A stretch of DNA of 64,000 nucleotides from Phenylobacterium sp. Its GTDB lineage: Bacteria > Pseudomonadota > Alphaproteobacteria > Caulobacterales > Caulobacteraceae. A model generated the notes under the pieces. The model did not search any database. It saw only the letters and a program-made list of their open reading frames with translations, and was not told where the DNA came from. The stretch covers positions 1 through 64,000 of the forward strand of contig NZ_JAUSCJ010000013.1 of NCBI RefSeq assembly GCF_030651185.1. Reading direction: 5' to 3'. Positions within the stretch are counted from its first letter, which is position 1; each line of letters opens with the position of its first letter. This document shows positions 1-7,932 of the stretch, piece by piece. The translations under genes were made by a program, and so were the position numbers.

Positions 1-86
1 TGAAGCTTGCTTGCAAACCCTGAGGCGGCGTTGCACAGACCGCCCGGTCTGCCGCGTTCCTCGGCCGACCTATGGGGGAAGATCAC

Positions 87-449
87 ATGATGAGGAAGTT
101 GCTCGCTGCCGCGGGAGTGATGCTCGCGCTCGCCGCTTTCCCTGCCGTCGCCGGGGATCAAGATTTCACGTTGAAGAACCAGACCGGCTACACGATCGAA
201 CAGGTCTACGTCGCCGCCAGCAAAAGCAATGATTGGGAGGAGGACGTCATGGGCGATGACGTCCTGAAGAACGGCGCCAACGTCGACATCACTTTCGACG
301 CTGCGGAGAACGTCTGCCGCTTCGACATAAAGGTGGTCTACGACGACAAGGAAGAGGCTATCTGGTCAAACCTCGACCTGTGCACAATCTCAGCGGTCAC
401 TGTTCGCTACAATCGTAGTACGGGAGCGACGTCGGCCGTCACCGAGTAA
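87..449 (+). CDS. Small secreted protein of unknown function
   Basis: Encodes 120 residues. An N-terminal signal peptide (MMRKLLAAAGVMLALAAFPA, cleavage probably after AVAG) is followed by a short acidic domain containing FTLKNQTGYTIEQVYV, a DDWEED-like stretch and two cysteines (NVCRFD, DLCTIS) that could form a disulphide. Small periplasmic proteins with the pattern FxLxNxTGYxIxxVYVxxSxSxDWEEDVMG recur in Caulobacterales; their function is unknown to me. I chose the ATG at 87 because GGGGGAA lies 6-7 bases upstream; an in-frame ATG at 72 would add five residues and has no such site. It stands alone, followed by about 130 bases of non-coding DNA. Confidence 0.75.
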   Translation: MMRKLLAAAGVMLALAAFPAVAGDQDFTLKNQTGYTIEQVYVAASKSNDWEEDVMGDDVLKNGANVDITFDAAENVCRFDIKVVYDDKEEAIWSNLDLCTISAVTVRYNRSTGATSAVTE

Positions 450-582
450 CGGGAGATCGTCGGGCGGTCCGGATGCTTTCACCTGGCCACCCGGGCAGCG
501 TCGGTGACGTCCGCTTCCCACCCATCTCTGACACTCCCCGAGTCTGCTTATTGGTCCCTGCCCATGGCATCGCTAGCCTTCA

Positions 583-747
583 ACTAGACACGCGCCCCGA
601 CCCCGTCGCCAGAGCGTGGAACGCCACGCCGTAGCCGCCCAGGCCGTCGCCGGCGGTGAGGTGTTCCAGTTCCAGCATGTTGCGCATCAGCAGGATGGCC
701 GCAGGGCCATTGGTGGGGTCGGCCCGCCACCAGCCCCGACGACGGTC
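583..747 (-). pseudogene. C-terminal remnant of a beta-lactamase-family serine hydrolase
   Basis: Reading the minus strand gives GWWRADPTNGPAAILLMRNM, then LELEHLTAGDGLGGYGVAFH and ALAT. This closely matches the last ~45 residues of the intact serine hydrolase at 4284-5477 (GWWQADPTNGSVAILLMHNM and onward). The frame is closed by TAA at 748-750 upstream and TGA at 580-582 downstream, so only the tail survives. Homology ends near 735, just short of the stop of the NUDIX gene. It reads as the debris of a paralogue whose front was deleted or replaced. Confidence 0.75.
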
Positions 748-763
748 TTACCATGGCGGCGCC

Positions 764-1381
764 TTACCCTCCCGCCGAGGCCGCTCTTTTGGCCGACAGG
801 GCCGCCGTGAGGATCGCGCGATGGCGATCCGTGACGGCGCCGAACGCCGCGTTCGTAGACATCAACATCGAGCGCACCTTGCCCTGGGTGGGATCAAGGC
901 TTCGCCGGTCGTAGTTCGCGCCTTCGGTGAGATAGATGAGGTTCGCGAAGTCGCACCAGTCGGCCGGGGCCGCTGGTCCCGGATGCTGAAAATGCAGGAA
1001 GGCGAACGGCCGAAGCGCGCCCACGCGCCACCCGCACTCCTCCAGGAGTTCGCGCCGGACGGTCGCTTCCAGGCCTTCGCCCGGCTCTCGGCGTCCTCCG
1101 GGCATGACGTGGTGCGTGCCGTCGGACTCACTCAGCACCACCACCCGCGAGCCTCTGAAGACCACGGCCCGGACCGCCGTCACCAGAATGTCCGGCACGG
1201 GAATGGCCGCGGCGTAGCCCCGCACACGCAGCCGTCCCTGCGGCCGCTGAACCTCATGGTCGAAGAAGGGTTCGTGGGCGGCGAGCAAGGGGGCAAACGC
1301 CGCCGCGGCCTCAGCCTGGCTGCTGGGGGCGGCGACGGAGCGCGCATCGATAGGACGCGTCGGGATCGGCCGGTCAGTCAT
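764..1381 (-). CDS. NUDIX hydrolase
   Basis: The 205-residue protein carries a complete NUDIX box at about residues 96-117: G96 and E102 (GRREPGE), then R110, E111, E114, E115 and G117 (RRELLEECGW). Members of the family hydrolyse a nucleoside diphosphate linked to another moiety using Mg2+ held by the glutamates; the substrate here cannot be read from sequence. About 60 residues precede the domain (first core strand near VTAVRAVVF). It is monocistronic, and its 3' end abuts the decayed serine-hydrolase tail at 583-747. The ATG at 1381 is the only good start. Confidence 0.8.
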   Translation of the reverse strand: MTDRPIPTRPIDARSVAAPSSQAEAAAAFAPLLAAHEPFFDHEVQRPQGRLRVRGYAAAIPVPDILVTAVRAVVFRGSRVVVLSESDGTHHVMPGGRREPGEGLEATVRRELLEECGWRVGALRPFAFLHFQHPGPAAPADWCDFANLIYLTEGANYDRRSLDPTQGKVRSMLMSTNAAFGAVTDRHRAILTAALSAKRAASAGG

Positions 1382-1445
1382 CCGATCATCCTAGGGAAAG
1401 TTCCTGGCGCATCCAGCCGAGGTCTGGTCGCCGCCCATCCCTGAC

Positions 1446-1569
1446 GTGGCGATGAAGCACCGGAACATGTCGGACTCCGACCTCGGCGACGGCCACAAGG
1501 ACTACTTCGCCGGCGAAGCGGCCCTGAAAGGCCGGCGGCGTCCACAACACCATGGGCCAGTTCGCCTAA
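1446..1569 (+). pseudogene. Frameshifted C-terminal tail of an unidentified gene
   Basis: One frame reads MKHRNMSDSDLGDGHKDYF and then AGEAALK. At 1526-1530 (ctgaaag) the sense continues in the next frame as AGGVHNTMGQFA and a TAA at 1567. One extra A in the AAA run would explain the break. The repaired tail sits 20 bases before a strong terminator, as expected for the end of a once-functional gene. No upstream body is present, because the NUDIX gene lies on the other strand. I do not recognise the family. Confidence 0.35.
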
Positions 1570-1589
1570 GCGCTACGGACGACAACAGG

Positions 1590-1621
1590 ACGGCCCGGAG
1601 CTTAAGGCTCCGGGCCGTTTT
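1590..1621 (+). terminator. Rho-independent terminator
   Basis: A perfect 12-bp stem (ACGGCCCGGAGC / GCTCCGGGCCGT, loop TTAAG) is followed by TTTT. It would end transcription of the degraded gene just upstream and insulate the APH-like gene at 1735. Confidence 0.85.
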
Positions 1622-1734
1622 GCGTGGGGGTTTGGGAAGGGGCCCACCCTCAGCGGTTGACCGCCCTGCGCCACCCGTATTGATGGGGCGCAGGCTTCCT
1701 TGGTGGGCCAATCTGAGCGCAGAGCGAGCAGCCC

Positions 1735-2604
1735 TTGCAGCCCCCTGAACTTCAGCGAGCGGTGGCCGCGGCCATCTCGACCGCCAAGGCGCTCGGTCTC
1801 CAGGCCGACGACGCGGTCGTGCTTCAGAACTCGAACAAGCTCGCCTTGCGCCTACGGCCCTGTGACGCCTTCGCCCGGGTCGCGCCCCTGGCGATGCAGG
1901 TGGCGCAGTTCGAGGTGGAGCTGGCCCGGCGGCTCGCCGAGACCGGGAGTCCTGCGGCGGCTCTCGACCCTAGGATTGCGCCGCGAGTCCACGAGCGCGA
2001 CGACTTCGCGATCACGCTTTGGACCTACCACGCGCCCGTCGCGCCAGACCTCGCGCCAGCCGACTACGCAGATGCCCTCTGGCGTCTGCACGCGGGCATG
2101 AAGACGATCGAGATCGTGGCGCCGCACTTCACCGACCGCGTCGCCGAAGCCCAGGCGCTCGTGGCGAACCGGAGCCAGACACCCGACCTCGCCGATGCGG
2201 ACCGGGACCTCCTCAGCGGCATGTTGCAGAGCCTGCGGCGAACGATTGTCGCGCGCGGCGCGGCCGAGCAGTTGCTGCATGGCGAACCCCACCCCGGCAA
2301 TGTGCTGAGCACCGAGATCGGGCCGCTGTTCATCGACCTTGAGACCTGTTGTTTCGGGCCGATCGAGTTCGATCTGGCCCACGTGCCTGAGGGGGTACCC
2401 GAGCACTACCGCGACGTTGATCAGGCGCTGCTGAGCGAGTGTCGCGCCCTCGTTTTGGCGATGTGCGCGGCGTGGCGGTGGGACGTCGGCGACCAGTTCC
2501 CGAACGGCCGACAGTGGGCCGAACACTTCATCGACACCCTGCGCAAGGGCCCGCCATGGCCGTCGCTACAAGCCATGACGCGGCGCCTTGAAGGGCGTGG
2601 CTGA
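1735..2604 (+). CDS. Aminoglycoside phosphotransferase (APH)-family kinase-like protein
   Basis: The 289-residue protein has the APH/choline-kinase catalytic segment: HGEPHPGN at residues 182-189 (canonical HGDxxxxN) and the metal-binding IDLE at 200-203, followed by GPIEFDLA. The catalytic aspartate of the HGD motif is Glu184, a substitution seen in other members. The family phosphorylates small hydroxylated molecules; resistance cannot be assumed. The N-terminal lobe is short and lacks an obvious P-loop. The start is a TTG at 1735, the first start after a stop; no strong ribosome site is visible, so a later start is possible. The HAD gene follows 18 bases downstream and is probably co-transcribed. 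Confidence 0.7.
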   Translation: MQPPELQRAVAAAISTAKALGLQADDAVVLQNSNKLALRLRPCDAFARVAPLAMQVAQFEVELARRLAETGSPAAALDPRIAPRVHERDDFAITLWTYHAPVAPDLAPADYADALWRLHAGMKTIEIVAPHFTDRVAEAQALVANRSQTPDLADADRDLLSGMLQSLRRTIVARGAAEQLLHGEPHPGNVLSTEIGPLFIDLETCCFGPIEFDLAHVPEGVPEHYRDVDQALLSECRALVLAMCAAWRWDVGDQFPNGRQWAEHFIDTLRKGPPWPSLQAMTRRLEGRG

Positions 2605-2622
2605 CAGAAGGACGCCCACAGA

Positions 2623-3282
2623 ATGACATTGCCATACCGCCCGAGCGCCGTGGTCTTCGACATGGACGGCCTGCTGTTCGACACCGAGGCGCTCTGGCAG
2701 GAGGCGCTGCTGGCCGCCGCCGCCGAGCGCGGGCATGACATCCCCGAGGAGGTCTACAACAGGTCCATCGGCGTGCGGCGCTCGCAGTGCGGGGACCTGT
2801 TCCGGTCGCACTTCGGCGAGGACTTCATGTTCGAGGACTTCCACGCCGATTGGAGGCGCCACTTCTGGCTGGTCGCCGAAAACAGGCCCGCCATGAAGCC
2901 TGGGGTACCTGAACTGCTGGGCTCCCTCGACCAGCTCCGGCTGCCACGCGCCATCGCCACCTCGTCATCTCGAACCACCGTCGAGCGTCACCTGACCTCG
3001 CAGGGCCTGACGGGTCGTTTCGACCAGATCGTCTGCCGGGGGGACTACGAGACCGGCAAGCCCGCGCCCGATCCTTTCCTGAAAGCCGCCGAGCGGTTGG
3101 CCGTCGAACCCCGCCTCTGCCTGGCCCTCGAAGACTCCCACATCGGGGTCCGGTCGGCATCGGCGGCCGGCATGATGACGGTCATGGTTCCCGATCTGAT
3201 GGCGCCAACCGAGGACATTCGCGCGCTCTGCGCCCTTGTCGTTCGCGACCTCCATGAGGTTTGCGACCTGGTTCTGACCTAA
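2623..3282 (+). CDS. HAD-superfamily hydrolase, beta-phosphoglucomutase-like
   Basis: The 219-residue protein has all four HAD motifs: DMDG (nucleophile D13, acid D15), the serine cluster ATSSS (~112-116), the lysine of GKPAPDPF (K146) and LEDS (E170-D171). The cap inserted after motif I is the small helical type (residues ~20-85) of the phosphoglycolate phosphatase / beta-phosphoglucomutase branch. The product is a cytoplasmic Mg2+-dependent sugar-phosphate phosphatase or mutase of unknown substrate. GAAGGA lies 10 bases before the ATG. It follows the APH-like gene in the same direction. Confidence 0.85.
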   Translation: MTLPYRPSAVVFDMDGLLFDTEALWQEALLAAAAERGHDIPEEVYNRSIGVRRSQCGDLFRSHFGEDFMFEDFHADWRRHFWLVAENRPAMKPGVPELLGSLDQLRLPRAIATSSSRTTVERHLTSQGLTGRFDQIVCRGDYETGKPAPDPFLKAAERLAVEPRLCLALEDSHIGVRSASAAGMMTVMVPDLMAPTEDIRALCALVVRDLHEVCDLVLT

Positions 3283-3303
3283 TCGCGAAGTTAACTGGGC
3301 GCG

Positions 3304-3359
3304 TCCTTCTCCCCTTGCGGGAGAAGGTGGCCGGTCGGAGACCGGTCGGATGAGGGGTC
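3304..3359 (+). repeat. Structured interspersed repeat, copy A
   Basis: This 56-nt unit has three parts: 29 nt containing hairpin 1 (CCTTCTCCC / GGGAGAAGG), an 11-nt hairpin GGTC-GGA-GACC, and a 16-nt tail GGTCGGATGAGGGGTC. Copy B at 3411-3466 is inverted and identical except in the small stem, where both sides change together. Repeats of this appearance are scattered through intergenic regions of Caulobacterales. Confidence 0.85.
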
Positions 3360-3410
3360 ACGCTCCCATCTCCGTTGATCATCCAAGCGCCCAAACCGGA
3401 GAGGCCTATC

Positions 3411-3466
3411 GACCCCTCATCCGACCCTGCTCCGCAGGGCCACCTTCTCCCGCAAGGGGAGAAGGA
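3411..3466 (-). repeat. Structured interspersed repeat, copy B (inverted)
   Basis: Read on the minus strand this is the same 56-nt unit as copy A, with the small stem CTGC-GGA-GCAG in place of GGTC-GGA-GACC. The stem pairing and the GGA loop are kept although four positions on each side differ or are re-paired. The 51-nt spacer between the copies contains no gene. Together copies A and B form a 163-bp inverted repeat filling most of the 3283-3587 gap. Confidence 0.85.
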
Positions 3467-3587
3467 AAACTGGAGGCGCGCAGATTGGTATGGCCCCCCA
3501 GTTCGTCGCCGGCGCGGAGAACTCCAACTCGCGTGACGCCGTTCTGCGACTGGGTCATCCTGCCCTGGCGACTTCCGGGGGGAAGGC

Positions 3588-4259
3588 ATGGGCGGCGAAC
3601 GAAACCAACCGACGGTCAGCGGACCCGAGCCCTCGGGTTTGTCGACGCTGTGGGCTCGGCTCAAGGCCGCGCTGGCCGCACTCGCCGCGCGGCGGCCCAG
3701 GCCTGCCGACCCGGCGCCTCGCGAGAAGACCACCCGGCGGGCGGCCAAGGCCCGGCAGGATCCGGCGGCGGCCGCTGAGGTGAAGGCCTGGCGCAAGGTC
3801 CATGGACGGCCGGCGATCTGGATGGCCCCCGTCTTCCTGGTGTTCGCCGCCCTCTATGCGGTCCCGCATCTGGCGCTGGCGCTCGAGCCGCAGGCGCCGC
3901 GCAGCCTGATCACCGCCCTGGTCGCCGCCTTGCCGAGCTGGGCCGAACCGCTTTCGGCGATGCTGGCCGGCTGGCTTTGGGCGCCATGGTGGCTGGGGTT
4001 GCTTGCCCTGCTCTTCCGGCTGCGGGCCGCCTGGACGGCCGGTAAGGCCGTGCTCGACGCCGTAGGCTGGGGGATGGCCGCCCTGGTGGTCGAGGGGGGC
4101 GCCTGGCTGTTCTTCGGCCGCGACGCGCTGGAAGCCTTCAGCGTGGCGGAACAGACCGGCGCCTGGCGGCTGCTGGCGGCGGAATTCATCTTCCTGTTCC
4201 TGACCGCCGTGCTGTTTGGGCCCAACACCTACCAGCGCGTCCGGTTCGAACAGAGCTAG
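3588..4259 (+). CDS. Multi-pass membrane protein of unknown function
   Basis: The 223-residue protein starts with about 70 charged, Ala/Arg/Lys-rich cytoplasmic residues, followed by four likely membrane segments (approximately 77-97, 122-145, 155-176 and 193-210) with a WAPWWLGLLALL stretch. I recognise no family. GGGGGGAAGG directly upstream of the ATG at 3588 is a strong ribosome site. It converges with the serine-hydrolase gene, whose stop lies 25 bases downstream on the other strand. Confidence 0.65.
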   Translation: MGGERNQPTVSGPEPSGLSTLWARLKAALAALAARRPRPADPAPREKTTRRAAKARQDPAAAAEVKAWRKVHGRPAIWMAPVFLVFAALYAVPHLALALEPQAPRSLITALVAALPSWAEPLSAMLAGWLWAPWWLGLLALLFRLRAAWTAGKAVLDAVGWGMAALVVEGGAWLFFGRDALEAFSVAEQTGAWRLLAAEFIFLFLTAVLFGPNTYQRVRFEQS

Positions 4260-4283
4260 AGCGGGTGACGGTGCGGGTTTCGG

Positions 4284-5477
4284 CTAGGCTGTCGCCAGGG
4301 CGTGGAACTCCATGATTGCGCCGTAGCCGCCCAGGCCGTAGCCGGCGGTGAGTTGTTCCAGCTCCAGCATGTTGTGCATCAGCAGGATGGCCACCGAGCC
4401 GTTGGTGGGATCGGCCTGCCACCAGCCGCCATAGGCGCCGGGCCAGCCCACCGTGCCCACCCCGCCCTTGCCGCGCATCACCTGGGCGGTGGCCGGATCG
4501 AGAACGACAGAAACGCCGAGACCGAAGCCGGAGCCGGTCCCGAAGGTCGGCATGCCGAACATCTCAGCCCCCAGCCGCTGGGGGTCGGTGAGCCGGTTGG
4601 TGGTCATCAAGGCCAGGGTCTCCGGCGACAGCAGCTTCACCGACGGGTCCACGAACATGCGGGCGAAGGCCAGGTAGTCGTCCGCCGTCGACCACAGGCC
4701 CGCGCCCCCGGAGGCGAATTCCATGTCGCCCGGCCGCTCGGGCAAGGCCACGCCACCGGGCGGGGCGTCGATCTTCTTCAGCTTGCCGGTCATGTCGAAG
4801 CCGTAGAGCCCCGCCCGGCGGTGGCGCTTGTCCGGCGGCACGGAAAAGCCGGTGTCGCTCATGCCCAGGGGTTCGAACACCCGGTGGCGCAACACCTCCT
4901 CCAGGGTTGCGCCCTCCATGCGGGCCAGCAACAGGCCCAGCAGGTCGGTGGACCGGCCATAGGTGAAGGACGCCCCCGGCTGGCCCACCAGCGGCAGGCT
5001 CGCCAGCCCTGAGATCCAGGCGTCCGGCGACAGCGGGCTGTCGAGGTCCGGCCCCAGGGCCTCGCGGTGGGCCGCGTCGATGGGACCGGAATGGAAGCCC
5101 GCCTGGGTCAGGCCCGCCCGGTGGGTCAGCAGGTCCTCGAAGGTGATCTGCCGGTCGGCGGGCGTGGTGTCGTCCAGCGGCCCGTCAGGATCGCGCAGCA
5201 CCCGCATCGCCAAGAACTCCGGCGCCACGCGGGAGATCGGGTCCTCCAGGGCAAACCGCCGCTCCTGCAGCATCGTCATCGCCGCGGCCGAGACGATGGG
5301 CTTGGACATCGAGGCGATGCGGAAGAGGGAGTCCCGGTGCATCGGCAGGCCAGCCTCCATATCCCGCCAGCCCACAGCGGCGACCTGCGCCGCCCCGCCC
5401 CGCCAGACCAGGCCGACCGCGCCGGCCAGGTCTCCAGCCGCCACCACCGCCCCCAGGGCCTCATCGATCGTGTTCAT
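4284..5477 (-). CDS. Serine hydrolase, beta-lactamase/EstB family
   Basis: The 397-residue protein has the class C beta-lactamase/esterase fold signature: SMSK at residues 56-59 (nucleophile Ser56, Lys59), a tyrosine motif FTYGRS (Tyr173) and a C-terminal GxGG...GWPGAYGGWWQADP block in place of KTG. No signal peptide is seen, so it is probably a cytoplasmic esterase rather than a periplasmic lactamase. I start at the ATG at 5477, because GGAG lies 9 bases before it; an ATG at 5492 would add MESGR. It is divergent from the TetR gene at 5553 across a short AT-rich region and is a likely target of that regulator. A decayed paralogous tail lies at 583-747. Confidence 0.85.
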   Translation of the reverse strand: MNTIDEALGAVVAAGDLAGAVGLVWRGGAAQVAAVGWRDMEAGLPMHRDSLFRIASMSKPIVSAAAMTMLQERRFALEDPISRVAPEFLAMRVLRDPDGPLDDTTPADRQITFEDLLTHRAGLTQAGFHSGPIDAAHREALGPDLDSPLSPDAWISGLASLPLVGQPGASFTYGRSTDLLGLLLARMEGATLEEVLRHRVFEPLGMSDTGFSVPPDKRHRRAGLYGFDMTGKLKKIDAPPGGVALPERPGDMEFASGGAGLWSTADDYLAFARMFVDPSVKLLSPETLALMTTNRLTDPQRLGAEMFGMPTFGTGSGFGLGVSVVLDPATAQVMRGKGGVGTVGWPGAYGGWWQADPTNGSVAILLMHNMLELEQLTAGYGLGGYGAIMEFHALATA

Positions 5478-5490
5478 CCGCCCCGACTCC

Positions 5491-5552
5491 ATAAAATATA
5501 TATCTTATAAAATAGACTTCCTATTAATTGGCAACCGCCTAGGGTCTTCTCC
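5491..5552. promoter_or_regulatory. AT-rich divergent promoter with ATAAAAT direct repeats
   Basis: In a window that is otherwise GC-rich, 5490-5530 is almost pure A/T. It contains two ATAAAAT repeats (5491-5497 and 5507-5513) flanking ATATATCTT, with starts 16 bp apart. It separates the serine hydrolase from tetR and is the natural place for both promoters and the TetR-family operator. The operator assignment is inference. Confidence 0.5.
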
Positions 5553-6146
5553 ATGACCAAGGAGACCCGCCGCAAGCCCAAGGGCGACAAGCGCGCCCGC
5601 ACCCGTGCCGCCCTGATGGAGGCCGCCCGCCAGCTGGCTCGCGAGAAGGGGTTCGAGGCCACCACCCTAGAGGACGTCGCCCGCCGCGCCGGCATGACCA
5701 GCGGGGCGATCTACGGCAATTTCCGGAACCGCCAGGACCTGTTCATGGCCATCGCCCAGACAGACTGGGCGCCCATCAAGCCGGTGATCACGCCCGGCTC
5801 CAGCCTCCCCCAGATCCTGCACGCCTTCGCCAAGGCGACCCTGGCCGCCGTCCCCGTCCGTCAGGGCGCGGCCGCCGCCCGCCTCAGCGGCATGGCCCAC
5901 ACCCTTAGCCATGAGGAAGCCCGGGCCCAGGTGCGCGAGATCACCGCCCAGAGCTATGCCGGGGGCGCGGCCTGGCTCGCCAGCATCCTGAAGGATGGCG
6001 ATAGCCCGATGCCGCCGGAGATCCTGGTGGTGGTGATCCACGCCCTCACCGAGGGCCTGGTCTTCCAGCGCCTGATGACCCCGGACCTGGTCCCCGACGA
6101 GGTGTTCTACGCGGCCTTCGAGGCCCTGGCGTCGCCGCCTCGCTAG
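5553..6146 (+). CDS. TetR/AcrR-family transcriptional regulator
   Basis: The 197-residue protein has a basic N-terminus followed by a TetR helix-turn-helix at about residues 15-62 (RAALMEAARQLAREKGF, TTLEDVARRAGMTSGAIYGN, FRNRQDLF). The C-terminal ligand/dimer domain is alanine-rich and variable. It is divergently arranged with the serine hydrolase gene, with a 75-bp AT-rich interval holding candidate operator repeats, so it probably represses that gene and itself in response to an unknown small molecule. Confidence 0.85.
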   Translation: MTKETRRKPKGDKRARTRAALMEAARQLAREKGFEATTLEDVARRAGMTSGAIYGNFRNRQDLFMAIAQTDWAPIKPVITPGSSLPQILHAFAKATLAAVPVRQGAAAARLSGMAHTLSHEEARAQVREITAQSYAGGAAWLASILKDGDSPMPPEILVVVIHALTEGLVFQRLMTPDLVPDEVFYAAFEALASPPR

Positions 6147-6222
6147 GCGTCGCGCTTTTTCTTCGGCCCCCTGTCGGGTCCGGGCATACTCGTTCGTCCT
6201 AGCCTCGATCAGGGACGCCGAA

Positions 6223-6594
6223 ATGCTCTACGCCATCCTCTGCTACAACTCCGAAGAGATCGTCTATTCCTGGAGCCAGGAAGAGGACGACAAGGTCATG
6301 GCCGACCTCGACGTGGTCCACCAGAAGCTCCACGCCCAGGGCCGGCTTGGCCCCGCCCTGCGCCTGCTGCCCACAACCGCGGCCACCAGCCTGCACCGCG
6401 AGGGCGGCCTGATCACCGACGGCCCCTTCGTGGAGACCAAGGAGCAGCTGCTCGGCTTCTACGTCGTGGAGTGCAAGGACCTCGAGGCAGCCATCGAGAC
6501 CGCTAAGGACCTCACCAAGGCCAATCCCGGCTCCGGCGGCGGCTATGAGATCCGGCCGATCCGCCTGTTCCTGCCCGGCGGCGACGTGGCATGA
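6223..6594 (+). CDS. YCII-related DGPF-domain protein
   Basis: The 123-residue protein contains the defining DGPFVETKEQL motif (~residues 66-76) and an N-terminal MLYAILCYN strand, typical of YciI-like/DGPF proteins with a ferredoxin-like fold. Such proteins are the hallmark partners of ECF42 sigma factors, and here the stop codon overlaps the start of an ECF42 gene (ATGA at 6591-6594). The biochemical role is undefined, and DGPF proteins have been proposed as targets or cofactors of their sigma factor. AGGGA precedes the ATG. Confidence 0.85.
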   Translation: MLYAILCYNSEEIVYSWSQEEDDKVMADLDVVHQKLHAQGRLGPALRLLPTTAATSLHREGGLITDGPFVETKEQLLGFYVVECKDLEAAIETAKDLTKANPGSGGGYEIRPIRLFLPGGDVA

Positions 6595-7847
6595 GCGACC
6601 TGGCCTGGATCGAGCAGGCGATCACCGCCGCCCGGCCCCAGGCCATCGGCGCCCTGCTGCGCTATTTCCGCGATCTCGACACCGCCGAGGAGGCCTTCCA
6701 GAACGCCTGCCTGCGGGCGCTGAAGGCCTGGCCGCAGAACGGTCCGCCCCGCGATGCGGCCGCCTGGCTGATCATGGTGGGCCGCAACGCCGCCATCGAC
6801 CAGGTCCGCCGCCAGGCCAAGCAGACCGCCCTTCCGCCTGAGGACCTGATCTCCGACCTCGACGACGTCGAAACCCCGATGGCCGACCGGCTGGACGGCG
6901 CCCACTACCGCGACGACATCCTGCGGCTGCTGTTCATCTGCTGCCATCCGGACCTGCAGCCCACCCAACAGATCGCCGTCGCCCTGCGCATCGTCTCGGG
7001 CCTCACCGTCAAGCAGATCGCCCGCGCCTTCCTGGTGGGCGACAGCGCCATGGAACAGCGGATCACCCGCGCCAAGGCCAGGATCGCCCGCGCCGATGTG
7101 CCCTTTGAAACCCCCGGTCCGGTGGAGCGCTCCGAGCGGCTCGGCGTGGTGGCGGCCATGGTCTACCTGCTGTTCAACGAGGGCTATTCGGCCGGCGGCG
7201 CAGAGATCGCCGCCCGCAGTCCGCTCTGCGAGGAGGCCATCCGGCTCTCCCGCCTGCTGCTCCGCCTGTTCCAGGCCGAACCGGAGATCATGGGCCTCAC
7301 CGCCCTGCTGCTGCTGCAGCACGCCCGCGCCGCCGCCCGCTTCGACGCCGCCGGCGAGGTGATCCTTCTTGAAGATCAGGATCGAGCGCTCTGGAGCACC
7401 CGCGACATCGCCGAGGGCCTGGCCCTGATCGACAAGGCCATGCGCCACCGCCGTCCCGGCCCCTACCAGGTCCAGGCCGCCATCGCCGCCCTGCACGCCC
7501 GCGCCGCCCGGTTCGAGGACACCGACTGGGCCCAGATCGACCACCTCTACGCGACCCTGGAGATCATGACCCCCTCGCCCGTCATCACCGTCAACCGCGC
7601 CGTGGCGGTGTCGAAGGTGCATGGGCCGCAGGCGGCGCTCGACATGATCGAGCCCCTGGCCAACCGGCTCGGCGGCTACTTCCATTTCTTCGGGGCCAAG
7701 GGGGCGCTGCTGCTGCAACTGGGCCGGTCCGACGACGCCCGCGAGGCCTTCAACCAGGCCATCGCGCTGGCCAACACCCCGGCCGAGGCCAACCACATCC
7801 GCATGCACCTCGACCGCCTGCAGCAGGACAACGCCACGAGCGCGTGA
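6591..7847 (+). CDS. ECF42-type RNA polymerase sigma factor with long C-terminal extension
   Basis: The 418-residue protein has sigma region 2 at ~10-75 (RYFRDLDTAEEAFQNACLRA, GRNAAIDQVRR) and region 4 at ~105-165 (QQIAVALRIVSGLTVKQIAR, AFLVGDSAMEQRITRAK). A long helical C-terminal domain of ~240 residues with TPR-like helix pairs follows (ALAMCDKAM-like segments near LALIDKAMRHRRPGPYQVQA). ECF42 factors are distinguished by this extension, which substitutes for a membrane anti-sigma factor; none is encoded nearby. The gene is translationally coupled to the DGPF gene and followed after 85 bases by a VOC gene likely to belong to the same unit. Confidence 0.88.
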   Translation: MSDLAWIEQAITAARPQAIGALLRYFRDLDTAEEAFQNACLRALKAWPQNGPPRDAAAWLIMVGRNAAIDQVRRQAKQTALPPEDLISDLDDVETPMADRLDGAHYRDDILRLLFICCHPDLQPTQQIAVALRIVSGLTVKQIARAFLVGDSAMEQRITRAKARIARADVPFETPGPVERSERLGVVAAMVYLLFNEGYSAGGAEIAARSPLCEEAIRLSRLLLRLFQAEPEIMGLTALLLLQHARAAARFDAAGEVILLEDQDRALWSTRDIAEGLALIDKAMRHRRPGPYQVQAAIAALHARAARFEDTDWAQIDHLYATLEIMTPSPVITVNRAVAVSKVHGPQAALDMIEPLANRLGGYFHFFGAKGALLLQLGRSDDAREAFNQAIALANTPAEANHIRMHLDRLQQDNATSA

Positions 7848-7932
7848 GGCCGGCCCGCCCGATGTCGGACTGGAGCCGCCCCATTCGTCCTGGGAACAGA
7901 GCGCCATCCGGGCGCAAACTTGGAGAGCCCAT

